Shown: piece by piece, positions 33,800 through 45,791 of the stretch
Layout of the letters: each line of letters starts with the position of its first letter
Position numbering within the stretch: position 1 is the stretch's first letter
From: Adiantum capillus-veneris
Lineage: Eukaryota > Streptophyta > Polypodiopsida > Polypodiales > Pteridaceae
Direction of reading: 5' to 3'
Assembly: GCA_014529385.2 (NCBI GenBank)
Contig: CM043944.1
Coordinates: 78,199,884 to 78,263,883 of the forward strand
Length of the DNA: 64,000 bases
Program-made: the position numbers and the translations under genes
The notes under the pieces: model-generated
Database searches by the model: none
What the model saw: only the letters and a program-made list of their open reading frames with translations
What the model was told of the DNA's origin: nothing

Positions 33800-34830
33800 T
33801 TTTGTCTTCTTTGCAAGGGTGAGACATTGTGCAAGGGGGGGCCGGGGTCGGAAGAAGAAAAGGAATTCTCTACGGTGAGTTGGCATGAAATTGTGTTACT
33901 GCCGCAGTGATATGGTGTGAACCCCTTTTCCTACATGGCTTGCAATTATTGGTTGCTTTTCAATACTCTTCTTCTTCCACCACCTACTATGAACCCACCC
34001 TAACTATACCGCTGGAACCAATCGTATACGTCACCTTCTTGCCTAGGCCTTTGCATGTTTGATCTCTCACTATCTCTCTCTTCTCTAATTCTTCTTTTTC
34101 AGTCTATGATGGTATCATCCCAGCAATAACCTACAATGATCTTAACACACCTGCGAGAGGAGTGATCCCACCATGCCTTTCTGCAAATAATATTCCCTTG
34201 CTATCACAACATGCCCTGTAATGAGCCTGCCAAGCCTTCTATGGATTCTCTATTGTGGTGAGGTATCCGAATTTCAAGGCTGGTGGCCCCACGACTGTTC
34301 AAACCATGCATTGCTCTTCCATAAGGTGCAGACCCTTCTTGCATGTAGATTTCCCGACCCTCCTCGACATGCCATGTTGTAGACATCGATGTTGACGGTG
34401 ATGCAACCATCACCGAGGTCTTCCTTGGGAACTTGGCTGCTGCAAAACCTACTGTGGACGTTCAACCCACACAGACCCTACCACTTTTAGGTGCTACCCA
34501 CTTAGCATGTCATGCTCTTGCTACTCCCAATCTTGCTACTGGTGAAGCAGCCTACATGCCTCCAAGATCTCAAATGTATGAGACATACCTCATCGGAAGA
34601 GATGCCCTTGATGCATGCTTGAGAAAACTATTCTTCAAGGTTAGGTATTGCAATCATGTACAAAGCATTAGGAGGTCCCTTTATTCTACAAGCAGGACAA
34701 CAGAACTATAAGGCTATGTGGAGATCTAGGCCCTTATTACCACCCACCGCACTTTATAATTGGACTGGCAATGGGTTCTGCAATGGCTAGAAGCGGAAGG
34801 GGGAGAGCACAACCCTCAACTTCTTTCCAA
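33800..34830. other. Intergenic sequence with one weak open frame
   Basis: The clearest frame is on the plus strand at about 34380-34711 (VDGDATITEVFLGNLAAAKP, PLLGATHLACHALATPN), with no recognised domain. No transposon end is visible. It may be downstream flank of the PPR relic. Confidence 0.25.
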
Positions 34831-34989
34831 TCACACCTCTTACTGTACATGCAAAAGATAGCTTGAGTAGGTTGTCATAAGGGTTTGTATGCAAGCTATT
34901 TGAAACTCAATGGTGCTCCTCAAACTCCTGCTGCTACCACTTCTTCCTCTACATGGCGTAAAATTATGCGCACGTTTCAATAGCAACCA

Positions 34990-35393
34990 ATAATTTTGTT
35001 TGCAGGAATATGCGCAGCATGGAATCAGCACTAATCGTAGCAAAATAAAACTATCATGTAGCACACGTAATCCGCAATTCAACATACTTAGCGACGAGGA
35101 GGGTGCCTGGAATGCAGCTGAGGTTGCATATAAATCATGCTCTGGCATACCTCCATGTTCACAAAGTTGCTTGAACAACTTCTCGACAGCATGGACTCGC
35201 TCCAGATTATCGTACAAAGACATCATTCTAAGGTGAACTTGATCGCTCAGAACACATACTTGTGCCTGCAAATCCTTGTAGAGCCTCTCTGCTCCATGCA
35301 TAACCTCAGCTGACCATATGCAGATAATAGATATTCACAAGTGCTGGAGTCAGGTAAGTAGCCCTTATTTCTCATTCTATCGTACACTTCCAA
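34990..35393 (-). pseudogene. PPR gene relic, downstream half
   Basis: Minus-strand translation gives pentatricopeptide motifs: SLYALEVYDRMRNKGYLPDS, STCEYLLSAYGQLRL (35300-35390), a frame change, then AERLYKDLQAQ, RMMSLYDNLERVHAVEKLF and KQLCEHGGMPEHDLYAT. The 35-residue spacing and the L-x-x-x-Y-x-x-M and L-x-x-A-Y/LY patterns are those of P-type PPR proteins, which bind organelle RNA. The relic is interrupted by a frameshift near 35290. It ends at the CACTA-like element boundary (35397), and its upstream half appears to be at 52210-52500 on the same strand. Confidence 0.6.
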
Positions 35394-35396
35394 TGC

Positions 35397-35431
35397 ATAC
35401 AAGGAACTTTGGACGCATTTCTATATAGCAA
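35397..35431 (+). repeat. Left terminal inverted repeat
   Basis: Matches the reverse complement of 52172-52206 at 29 of 35 positions. The TGC target copy lies just outside at 35394-35396. Confidence 0.75.
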
Positions 35432-35499
35432 AAAAAATATAATTACTAGGCAACTTACTAGATTGAATACACATATCTAGTAAGAGTTCAAACTAGTAA

Positions 35500-35670
35500 T
35501 AATGAGAATACTCCTATATGGTTGTAAGCATAATATTATAGCTATATGGGAGTTTTAAGTAACCATATAGCAATATTTCTTACTAGTTTCACTCGGATTC
35601 TCCTATATGGCTGTAGCCATAATATTATAGTTATATGGGAGTTTTAACTAACCATATAGTAAGAAATTCT
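35500..35670. repeat. Left subterminal repeats
   Basis: Two copies of a unit of about 68 bp (about 35508-35575 and 35598-35665). Each holds CTCCTATATGG, CATAATATTATAG, TATATGGGAGTTTTA and AACCATATAG, which pair into hairpins. Such arrays are protein-binding sites in En/Spm elements. Confidence 0.7.
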
Positions 35671-35875
35671 TCTTTCATCTACATAGTTGTAACCACACAA
35701 TGCTATCTATGTAGTTGTATTATAATAATCCACATAAATAATCAATTTAACATAACATATACAAAATAGCACATACTTTTTGACTAAAAGAGATAAAGAT
35801 TAAATAGAAAACTAAAAATGATCACTTTCATATAGATGTCTCTCAAAAATTCTTACAAAGTCCATCATACAACCA

Positions 35876-37922
35876 TTAGTCTTTATCATTAGCTACTTCT
35901 ACATCCTTCAAAGAAAGAGAGCCAATCTTTTCAAGTCTTACAATCATCATGCCTTCTAATAAAAGCCAAGCTACCAAATCTTCACACATAGTAGAAGAGC
36001 TAGTTTCACACGTTTTTCTACAAAAAAAGGAGTTGGTTTTTTTGAAAGCCATGTAAGTAGGCTTCACAAATGGATACACTTCTTCCACTCTTCTAACCCC
36101 AAACCATTTCATCAGAATGGTTTCTTGATCTTCTCTAGTGAGTTTGCGTGCCTACACAATAAAGAGTTAAATTAGAGAATATGGTTGCAATCTTTTTGAG
36201 AGTAAGCATAAGATATATTTGTAAGATTGAAAACAAACCTGCACTTCCAAGGTAGCCTTCTCATTAGAAACAAAAACATCTTTCTCAACATCCTAAAAAA
36301 AGAGACAAGACACATTACTTTAGATTTATTACCATAGTATAAGTGTTTAGAGCCATCAACAAAAAACAAAACAGCTACCTTTGACTTTTGAATCCTCTTA
36401 GCTTTTGACCCTTCTTTTTTTTTTTGAAGGAGTTCAGCAAGCTTAGTTGTAGCCTAAGACATAACCCAAGCTTACTTTAATGACATTTATTTAACAAGTT
36501 TACAATTAGCATTAGTTTAATAGTATAATTTGAATACCTTCCGTTTTCGAGTACTCTTTCTAGAATGCTCTTCATCGCACCCTTTAGATGCAATTTTTTC
36601 AACTTTATTTAACTTATCCGATATCTACCAACACAAAAAAACACAACTTGATATTTTTTACATCTCTAAAAATGTTACACAATGGGAAAAAAACATGAAC
36701 AAAATCTCACCGGCTTCTCGATTGAAGTTTCATGAGACTTATCACCAGCAGACAAAGACATTGAATCCACATCTCCTAGTGCACTAGAAAAGATATTTTC
36801 TTTCATAAAATTTTGATACTCCTAAGCCAACATTTTCACATAAATAAATCATCATGTAGATATGAAATGAGAGAGAGCAAAAGAAGTAGCATGATCTTCA
36901 TATACCTCATATGCAGCCATATGATTTTCATCATTGTCCCAAGATATTTCTGGAATGTATACATCAGGTTCTTTCTGAATACATAAGACATACACAAAAC
37001 TTTAAAAAATCTTAAAAGATCGGCATTACACTTGTATAAAGAATAGTATATATCAATTACCAGTGTGGATTCTGAGATGTCTTTATCGCCCTCTACCACA
37101 TCTACAAAGTTCTCATCATAACTTTGCTTGGAAGCATCCTCGTCCTAATAAAAATTACTCAATAAGAAACTTAATATCAAAACTCTTAAAAATCATTCTA
37201 TACTATTACCTTTGATGATAATTATGTCTCTTTCTCTACACCATCATTGTCAAGCTCTTGAACATCATGAGTATCCTTAAAAATGTAACATAACTCAAGA
37301 ATAAGATAAACATCTACATAGCATATGATTTGAAAGCAAAATAAAAAGATAATACAAAAACTTATACCATTATAGCGCCTTTGCAAGCCTTTTGTTTGGT
37401 CCACTTTCTTTTGGACGCCAATGACTTTATACACCAATTGTAAATGTCGGACTCTTTCCACAAATATTCCACACCATATACTTTCACTGGCTTTAGCTCA
37501 CCCATCTTCTCTCGGATGATACTCAAAACCATATCTTTACCCTTGCTATTATGTCTCAAATCTGCAATTGGCCCTACCTTTGCAAACCACCCTCGCACCA
37601 TCCCATAATTTGCACACAACACTCTATACTGACCATGATCCTCTTTTTTAAGAAATTCTCTACCATACAACTTATTGTGCTCTCTATGTTTAGGAGGAGG
37701 AGCTCTAAAGACTTGATCATATATGATCGGATCATATGGAAGAGAACTAGTTGAGTTACCAACAACCCTTTTGTTACCCAAAGAGTGATGTTCCCTCCAA
37801 GCGTCGAGTAGTTTCACAGTCTCCTCATGAGGAAGTGAAACTAGTTGCTGAAAAATTGAATGTGGAAGATCCATGAGAGCCCTACAAGAGTAGTCGACAT
37901 ATGCAGATAAGATAGACTCCAA
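35876..37922 (-). CDS. Second gene of the CACTA-like element, nine exons, unknown product
   Basis: Exons on the minus strand: 37922-37368, 37275-37210, 37144-37061, 36974-36906, 36821-36711, 36624-36538, 36453-36379, 36292-36239, 36151-35876. Every intron begins GT and ends AG, and every exon junction is phase 0. The start is unsure: the first Met is in RALMDLPHSIFQQL, and an earlier exon is possible. The product would have about 450 residues: an N-terminal part (SLPHEETVKLLDAWREHH, RVLCANYGMVRGWFAKV), an acidic middle, a Lys/Arg-rich segment (SRKSTRKRK, QKKKEGSKAKRIQKSK) that may be a nuclear signal, and a C-terminal part KLTREDQETILMKWFGVRRV. I recognise no family. It may be the element's accessory DNA-binding protein. 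The 66-bp second exon contains an in-frame TAA. Confidence 0.6.
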
Positions 37923-38110
37923 AAAGTTTCAATTTGTGCCACTTGAGATATAACTCGAACAATACAAAAAGTTAAGATGAAAATAAATCATAGAGAGAAC
38001 AATGCTCAACCATATAATAAAATTCAAACCACAAAATCATTTAATTCTCTAATAGCAAAAGCCTTATGTGATCAAGTACTTTATGAATGTCTTTTTCTCA
38101 TGTCCTTGAC

Positions 38111-41100
38111 TTATGGACATCTCCATAAAATAGGGATCCATCGATCACTTTCTCCAAGATTTCTAACTTTTTTACGTTTTAGTACAATCCAATCTTTGAT
38201 TAAAAGAACACAAGAATCCCAATCTCTCCATGTGTTTTCCTCCTCATGAACTTTCCATATATGAGGATCACTTGCATCAGATTTCAAAATAGCAAGCTTT
38301 GTGATTTTGCTGTCACATTGTACACATCTTACAACAGCATGCTTGAATTGTATTGTACCATTGTTTTCTAAACGGACTTTGACAATGTCATCATGCTCCA
38401 ACCACAAGGGTACATTCCCACAATTGCCTTCCATTAGTAGCTTAGCCCTCTGCTTTAGGTCCTTAACTTCATATGCAATCAATCTTTGGCTCCTCGGTAA
38501 TGGCAATGGGATAAATTTATGAAGCAAAGAATAGATAGGCCGCACACTATCCCAAGTAAATGGAAGCGGTGTTTTCTGAAGAATGCTCATTCCAGTCATT
38601 GTATCTATGACTAGTTCCTCTGAATAATTGTCTCCTGTAATACATTGTTTGTAGTAAGTTGCACCAAAAAACATCATTGCTTTCCCATCAAGCTGCATGG
38701 AGAAGAAAGAGGTTATGCGAGCGTTCCAATGACCTCTCTCCTCAGACAAGGTGTCTAACGCGTCCACCTTTACAACTACATCATTGCCAATCTTGAAAAG
38801 TTCTCCTTTATAGAAGACTTTGTCATATGTTTGCACATCACCAAATGAAAAGATTTCATCATCGATGTTCCAAAAGCTCCTTAAGTAGGTAACCTCCTCA
38901 GATGTTGGAACCCTATAATTACCCCTCCTCTTTGATATTGCAATACCCTTCATAAGAATGTTATCAGTACAAGATGCTCTCTTGCCATACTTTAAGATGT
39001 CGTTCCACAACGATCTTGCCTTTCCAATAGAAGTAACGTTGAATAGTCCATCAAGATGTGAAGTGCAACACTCAATGGAGGCCCCGATTGCACAATCAGC
39101 TGCAGTAGTTTGACCCAATACACTATGCAATTGTTGTAGGACTCTATCACAAGGTAGCAGGGCATCTTTATCATGTTGGATTGCTTGGAATACTTTGTGA
39201 AAAACATTCTCAGATAGAATTGTACAAAAGATGCTTCATCATTTATGCTATTTGTTTTGATAGCACTGTACGCTTTCACTAAACGTTCGAACATATAGCA
39301 CCAATATATGTCATGTAGTCCATGCCACAAAATATCCTCAAGTAGTTCCCCACTTCCAGCTACATGCTCCAAGGGTGATGAATTTGCTCCTGAGTATTCC
39401 TCCTTTCGGATTCTCCAAGATTGCATCAAGGATTTGATAGCCTGCATGTCAGTAGCCGACATTCCATGTTCTCGACTGTAGCCATAAAAGCTATGTGCTA
39501 TGTCCACCAACAAGATTCCTAAAGTTTGCATCTCATGCGGAATACCATCTACGACTCTTAGAATATATGGTAGACACCACTGCATAAACTTTTGATTCTC
39601 TTCCGCCTTGAAGGATTCATAATAGACACTTGGTGAGTTTGGCCACCGACCATAGCGAATAGATGCTGGTGCCAATTTTGTAACAGTCAAAGTGGCTTCA
39701 TCAATATTTTTCTTCACTGAAGAATCTACATTCTGGAATAAGTGTGCAATTTACTTCTTGAAAACATTTAGAGACAAGGTGTGCATTACATCAAAAACCA
39801 AGTCAAGAGAGGGGTCAAATCCATATAAGTCAAAGAGTCTCCAAAGTATTGACTCCCCTGATAAACCAGCTTTCTTCCAAATCTCATCCTTCTCAGCAAA
39901 AGTACAACACCTCTTTGCCTCAGCTATGGCATGAACCATCTCGTTTGTTGTTCTTGCAACTGGTGGGTATCTGACTTGTAAGCGATTTTCATTGTAAATA
40001 TACCTCCCTTCTAGTCCAGGCCTATCTCTTGCAAGTGATGCATGTGGCTTATCTCTCCTGCAGAACTCTTGTCCCCCATTTTTGAACAAGCCAATCTTGC
40101 ATTGGGCCGGATGGTCTCCGGTAACCATCATAACCATAATTCGTATCTTACAGAATTTAGATTCCACCCTCGTATCATCAAAGATGTTTTCTAGTGGATA
40201 CTCATATAATACATCCACTCCATCAATATACAGTGATTCCAACTCATCCACTAATGGTTTCAGAAATGATCCGAAGACATCTCCGGAAGACTTAATAATC
40301 TTTTTGCAGCTTTGTGGAATAAACAAGACTGGCATGATATCCATAGAGTTTTGTTTTCCAGCATTGAGCACCATAATCTCCACAACCCCACAACTTTTTT
40401 GTGTGGTTCTTGAAGTTTGAAACCCGTCCCAATGCAACAAGAGAGCTATATTTCTAGGGTCACCCTGATTATGCACACCAACAATCAGAGTAAGTAAGGA
40501 CATTCAGTGTATATTTTGCTAAGAAAAAGAGGAAGATAGACATCATTACCTTGCACAACCTTTTCTCACATTCTATTTCTTCCTTGCATTCGGAGCAGAT
40601 AAAAGTGTACACTGCTCGATCAGCATCCCATGCATCTTCAAGTTTTTGAGAGCGTTTGTCAAAGGGAAAAGTCGTGTAAGACTTCTTACATCCAGGTGTA
40701 GAGCAAACAACTGGCAGCTCATATGTTGACAATGGGTCCCAAAAGTTCTTCACTCCTTGGAATTTTGTTCCATCCCAAAATTCCTTTATATGCCTTCCCG
40801 TAGAAAATGCATCTCCCTTACACCATTGATTTTTATGGCGCCACAAACTCAATAGCTCATGACAAAAGGTTCTACTCCTTGTAAGAAGCTTCAGTTGAGG
40901 TCCTATTGGAATATAATCAAAAGCAAGCATTGACTTTCTTGGCTTTGTGCATACTCTGCACTTTTCACAGCAAGTAATACAGTCACGTTTAAGCTTTTTG
41001 GAGTTTGAAGCACCTGAACAGGCACACCTTAGAACCTCTCCTACAAAGTTGTCCTCTATACTTGGGTATAGAAGTTCTGGTGCGTGCTTTGCTCCATTAC

Positions 41101-41932
41101 TTCCTGTACAAATACGATAACGAGAGGCAGTCACCATCCCCAAACCTTTCAACATTGTTTGTAATTGATCCCAGCACGCGGGTACTTGTACCCCTCCAAG
41201 CTCACCTTCCCATGTCTTTGGCAACTGAACCAACAATTTAGCTAGGCTTCTTTTCGAAGAGTAGTTCTTTACCCTAGCTCCACCAAGGTCACCAAACAGA
41301 AGACGTAGCATTTGATCTTGAACACCTATCGGCATTTTATGTTCATCCCATAAACTTTGAAGTTCTACTATTCTCTCTATTAGTTCAAAGAGAACATTAG
41401 ATGTCCCTTCCTCATTTTCCTCCCTGCTATCTTGCACGCTAGCATCAGCCTGTAAATGGTCGTCACCATCTGCATGATGGTCACCGCCATTTGAATCTTC
41501 CATTTTCTCTTCCTCCACGTTGAGACCTTCACTCCAGGAAGGTACTACATGTGGCACATCTAAACCAAAATGGAGCTTCAAGCTCCCAAATCTCTTTGAA
41601 AGAATTTGGTGTCGATAAAGGGTTGAAGTATGCACAAACCGCCCGCCATAGCAATAGAAAGAACAGTTGCAGAAAGCCTTCCTTCCATCACTATTGGACT
41701 CTTCAGTTCTTTCTACATGTCGATCTTCTGTTCGTTCTGTGATGTTATGTGTGACATCCAAATCAATGTCACTTTGTACCCTTCTACGCTTGGTCACAGA
41801 AGGATGTAGCTTTCCTAATGAGTCTTGATTTTGATGAAAATAAAAGGTCCGTTTTGACACCAACTCCCAACCGTTAATAGAGTGTGAACACTTATAATTA
41901 CACGCGCACTTCCAAGAAGTTATTGTGCCCAT
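38111..41932 (-). pseudogene. CMC-type transposase gene of the CACTA-like element, broken
   Basis: Exon 1 runs from the Met at 41932 to 40550, then an 85-bp GT-AG phase-0 intron (40549-40465), then exon 2. The N-terminal part has Cys-rich clusters (CNCSFYCYGG; CITCCEKCRVC) and an acidic linker. The nuclease-like core reads KEFWDGTKFQG, NIALLLHWDGFQTSRT, KIRIMVMMVTGDHPAQC and DLVFDVMHTLSLNVFKK. Asp in HWDGF and in TGDHP are candidate catalytic residues by analogy with CACTA transposases. A helical domain (HGLHDIYWCYMFERLVKAYS) and a BAH-like segment (VFYKGELFKIGNDVVVKVDA) follow. Breaks are an in-frame TAA at 39751-39753 and a 1-nt frameshift near 39217-39225. The end at 38111 may be the true stop. 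Confidence 0.75.
40465..40549 (-). other. Intron of the transposase gene
   Basis: The donor AAG-GTAATG and acceptor AATCAG-GGT join KRLCK to GDPRNIALLL in frame (phase 0). The frame runs on for a few codons into the intron, so an intronless reading gives an unrelated tail. Confidence 0.8.
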
Positions 41933-42084
41933 GACTGCAGACCAAATATAAATATACGTGTGAACTTTTGTACAAATCAAAGAACGTACAACATAAACAC
42001 CTTTAAATGAGTACATTAGTGATCAAATATTATTAAGAGATGCTGAAATAGTCATCCATTTTGCAAGGAGAGTACATAGTAAAC

Positions 42085-42522
42085 TTAATAAGGTGGTTGT
42101 GCAGTGGGATATGGTGGAGGCAGTCGATACAAAATAATTTTTCTTCTAGGAATAATATGTCCTATCACTTTCGCTCTGTCCATCAAGGTGACCATAGACA
42201 TGGTCTCCTCGTTTGAGCGGTATACTACCTTGTAGCGGTCAACAAGTCCTAGCTTCCTCTTGAGAGTCAAAAGCTTTACATTTACATCCCATGCCATTAC
42301 ATCGTCAATGAAAATGGTTAAAACATTCCATTTTCTCCCAGACCTTCCAAACAATAGATATTGGTCTTCTGGCCAAGCACTATCCTGCCCAAACTCATGA
42401 AATAAGATTTGTGACTACAAGTCTACAAATTCTCTGCGTTTCTCTATAGGATATTCTCGCACTTCACTTATACTTTCACTATCAATGTCATCACATAGTG
42501 TTTGCTCACTTTGACCAGCCAT
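42085..42522 (-). pseudogene. Third frame of the CACTA-like element, with an in-frame TAG
   Basis: Starts MAGQSEQTLCDDIDSESISE at 42522, reaches TAG at 42415-42417 (EFVDL-stop-SQILFHEFG), then continues in frame through SGRKWNVLTIFIDDVMAWDV to LYRLPPPYPTAQPPY and a TAA at 42085. CAG would give Gln at the stop. It lies just upstream of the transposase gene and may be its 5' exon or a small separate gene. No domain is recognised. Confidence 0.5.
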
Positions 42523-42639
42523 CTGTAGTGGATACCACAAGCAACACTGGATAGTCAGAGTGACACCCCTTTCAACTTGAAAGCTTAATCTTACCCCTCT
42601 CAATTTACAATTCACATTGAATAATTCACATTAAGCTAT

Positions 42640-43400
42640 ATTCTCAAGACCTAATGTAAGCTAAATACAGCTAGACATGAATACTACTACAAACCTACAA
42701 AGCAGAGGCTTAAAATAATCAAAGAAGTACAATGTAAAATGAATATATTTTTGTAGCAAATACAACTCTTTAGGGTCGTTAGGGAAGACCCTTTAGGGTC
42801 TCGCGCTACAAACAAGAGTACAAACAAAGACTCTAGAGTGCAATGCTAAATTGAATTGATAAATTTATACCATTCCCAACTATGGCACCAACCACCATTT
42901 CCAAATGAACTTTCAATACCAATAGCATTTACATTCCAATTCTAATTTCAATACCAGCAGCATTTACATTCCCTCAATACAATCGTAAATGCAAATAAAA
43001 GGTGCATACTTTGTAGAATATTGTGATAAAGGCTTCATTTTTTTGACATAAAAACCGACATGATTCGATGCTTGAAATTACCAATTTGTGCCATTCCTCT
43101 GTTTGGCTAAGAAATGTATTTTCTTTGGTGGAAATTTACAAAGCTTGAAAAAAACCTAGGTTTAGTGTAATCCCACCTACCAATTTTGAGATTTACCTCT
43201 AAATTTTATATTTGAAAGTGAGAAAACCTACAAAATTTGGAAAAATTTACTGTAATTTGGTATAAAAACCTTCAAATTGTGTTGTTTCACATATGTAGGT
43301 TTGGCAAGTTTTTGAAAAAATGTTTTTTTCGAGCACTGGTAAAAAATTAGAAATAAATACCTGGCTGGTAATGGAAACTTGTTAAGGCGGCACTGATCCA
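42640..43400. other. No gene recognised
   Basis: AT-rich sequence upstream of the transposon genes. A short imperfect palindrome CCCTTTAGGGTC lies at 42790. It may hold the promoter of the minus-strand genes, but I see no convincing TATA signal to report. Confidence 0.3.
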
Positions 43401-43529
43401 GAGACGATGCTTAGCTTCCAATTCGGTCCGCCACCAATTGCGCCGCACAACTAACCGAAGACGCGCACGTCCGAAGGTTTGCAAGAGAAATTCGTTCAGC
43501 TAGCTGCTGCAAAAGGCGGTCATAGCTGA

Positions 43530-44015
43530 TGTTTTAGGGCGGCAAACCACCGTATAACTCTTTGCAACTTCCCGCGGACAAGCTGACGAGCTGTACGGCC
43601 TTCTTTGATTTGATGTCGCAGGAATAACCTCCTACAGACGATTCATATTGCAGTCGAATGCAGTATCTAGCTAATTAGCTAGCAAGAGCTTACAGCAGGT
43701 GGGCACGCAGCTTTATATTATGCAGCTCATATGATCATGAGGCGGGCCCTGTGCAGCGACGCGCAGCTGGCTTTTGGACGCTCAGCTGCTGCTGGCAGAG
43801 GGCGCTCTTAGCAGATGTTTCAAAGAAGCGAACCACTATACTCTTTGCAGCTTTGCACGGACCACCTGACGATTACGGCCTTCTTTGATTTGACGTTGCG
43901 GGAATAACCTTGTAGAGAGGAGATAATATATTGCAGTTCAATATAGATAAATAGCTAGGAAGTGAATATTAAAAGGCAGCTTATTAATACAACATGTAGT
44001 GGGCACGCAAGTCGG
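43530..44015. repeat. Diverged tandem duplication of about 285 bp
   Basis: Segments near 43530-43710 and 43815-44015 share ACGGCCTTCTTTGATTTGA, GGGAATAACCT and GTGGGCACGCA in the same order. Function unknown. It is inside the CACTA-like element. Confidence 0.7.
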
Positions 44016-44149
44016 GTTGCACTGTAGCGCTAGCTAGCGGTTTGATTGAGCGAGAAGCAGCACGCGATCTTAGCAAAGGCAGTAGGAGGAGCTGCGAAAT
44101 GGGGGTCCTCGGAGATGGTGTGGAGAGTGCACGTGGGCTTCCAAGAGCG

Positions 44150-44275
44150 GCAAGGGGTGCCAACCTTTGGGGCCAATATGGTGTCATTGTTTACAGGTTT
44201 TCTCAAGTGCAGTAAGAGTAAAGAAATACCACAAGAGGTGCCAACATTTGGATCCAACAGGGTGTCATTGTTTAC
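44150..44275. repeat. Short tandem duplication
   Basis: GGTGCCAAC(C/A)TTTGG is followed by GGTGTCATTGTTTAC in both copies, at 44156-44193 and 44238-44275. Confidence 0.7.
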
Positions 44276-44905
44276 TTGACACAAGCGAGGGTGATGTAAA
44301 GGCTTACAAGAAAGGAGTGACAGCCAACACAACAGACGGCAGGTGCTACGAGCAACAAAGGGAAGGCAGGGCAGGGGCAGTCAAGGCTGTGTCGGTCAGA
44401 CAATGCTAGCTGGCCAGGATGGGGTAGCAATAGGTTGAGCAGCTTGTATAAAGCTGAACAAATATGCATGCCTTCACATAGTGTCTCTCTCATGAGTCCG
44501 TCCTATTTTAGTAGCCACTTCTCTTCTTTTGCGTTTTTCTCTCTTTGTTGCCCTCCTCTTGGTGTCATATTTCCTTATTGCACTCCACACTTTGACACAA
44601 AAATATTTGGCAAGTTGCGCACAATTCCATAGTGTGGACCATTTTATTTGTGGACGGTGGTCTAAACCTGTCTGAGCCAGAGTCCATGACACATGGAGAA
44701 CACGTGCTTTCTATTAGGATGGATAAGCTAACGTTTTTGGATTTATGTTCTAGCCAATTGTGTCATATTGTAGCTTTGCAACAAGCACACAAGCTTTTCA
44801 ATTAGAAGGATACTGATCTGATGCAGCATTTGCTCAGAGTAATGTAGAACCTATTGACATGCATGAATGCAAGAAAAAAATGACTTGAAAAACAGACTCT
44901 GTAGA

Positions 44906-45048
<143 letters not shown>

Positions 45049-45059
45049 GTGAGTGAGAG

Positions 45060-45719
45060 TGACTATGCGTCAAAAAACTTACTGCTGGAAATTTGTTGCA
45101 GATCGAGTGGGGACGACGTGGGCTTGCAGAACGTCGCTTTTGGGATTCTTTTATGTGGCGAACCTATGTTGGCGTAATCATCTTCCAGTGGATGTACTCG
45201 TTATTGCTGCACAAAGCAAACAACATTAGCCTGTTTTACTTGGTCACGTCCTGAGAACTCAGACAAGTCTAGTTTTGCAAACTCGAATTGGTCTGACCAT
45301 ATATAGGTCCTGGCAGCAGAAAGCTTCTAGGTGTGGTGTTCAAGTGATCAGCCCTGCCGACGTTCTGGATATGCACTTGGAGACTGCAACGAGGCAATTA
45401 CAGAAACACAGCCATGTGACGTTTCCATGGACAATGGAAGTAGTTATTGCTTAACAACATACACTCTGTGTCAGAACTTGCGAAGATGGTGTATTTGCGA
45501 AGAACTTGCGAATTTGCAGCTCGTGGACGTCGGCTAGGAGGGCAGCGAATGAGTCTGGAGCTTGAGCAGCAGCTCGCACGGCTAGCTGTCGATTGGCGCG
45601 GTGCAGCTCGACTGCTAAATGCAAGGCGCCATGGATGCAGCTAGCTTCGCAAGTTGCAATTAGCAAAGCGGTACTGAGGTTTCCCGCGTGTTGAAAGATA
45701 TGCTGGCGATAGCGATAGG

Positions 45720-45791
<72 letters not shown>

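Noticed and set aside
31600-34000. Terminal inverted repeats of the Harbinger element
   Set aside because: No pair of inverted ends next to TTA/TAA-type duplications was found by eye.
35397-35399. Alternative 4-bp ATGC or palindromic ATGCAT target site for the CACTA-like element
   Set aside because: ATGC would make the two inverted ends unequal by one base; the 3-bp TGC gives equal ends and fits the family. The choice is not certain.
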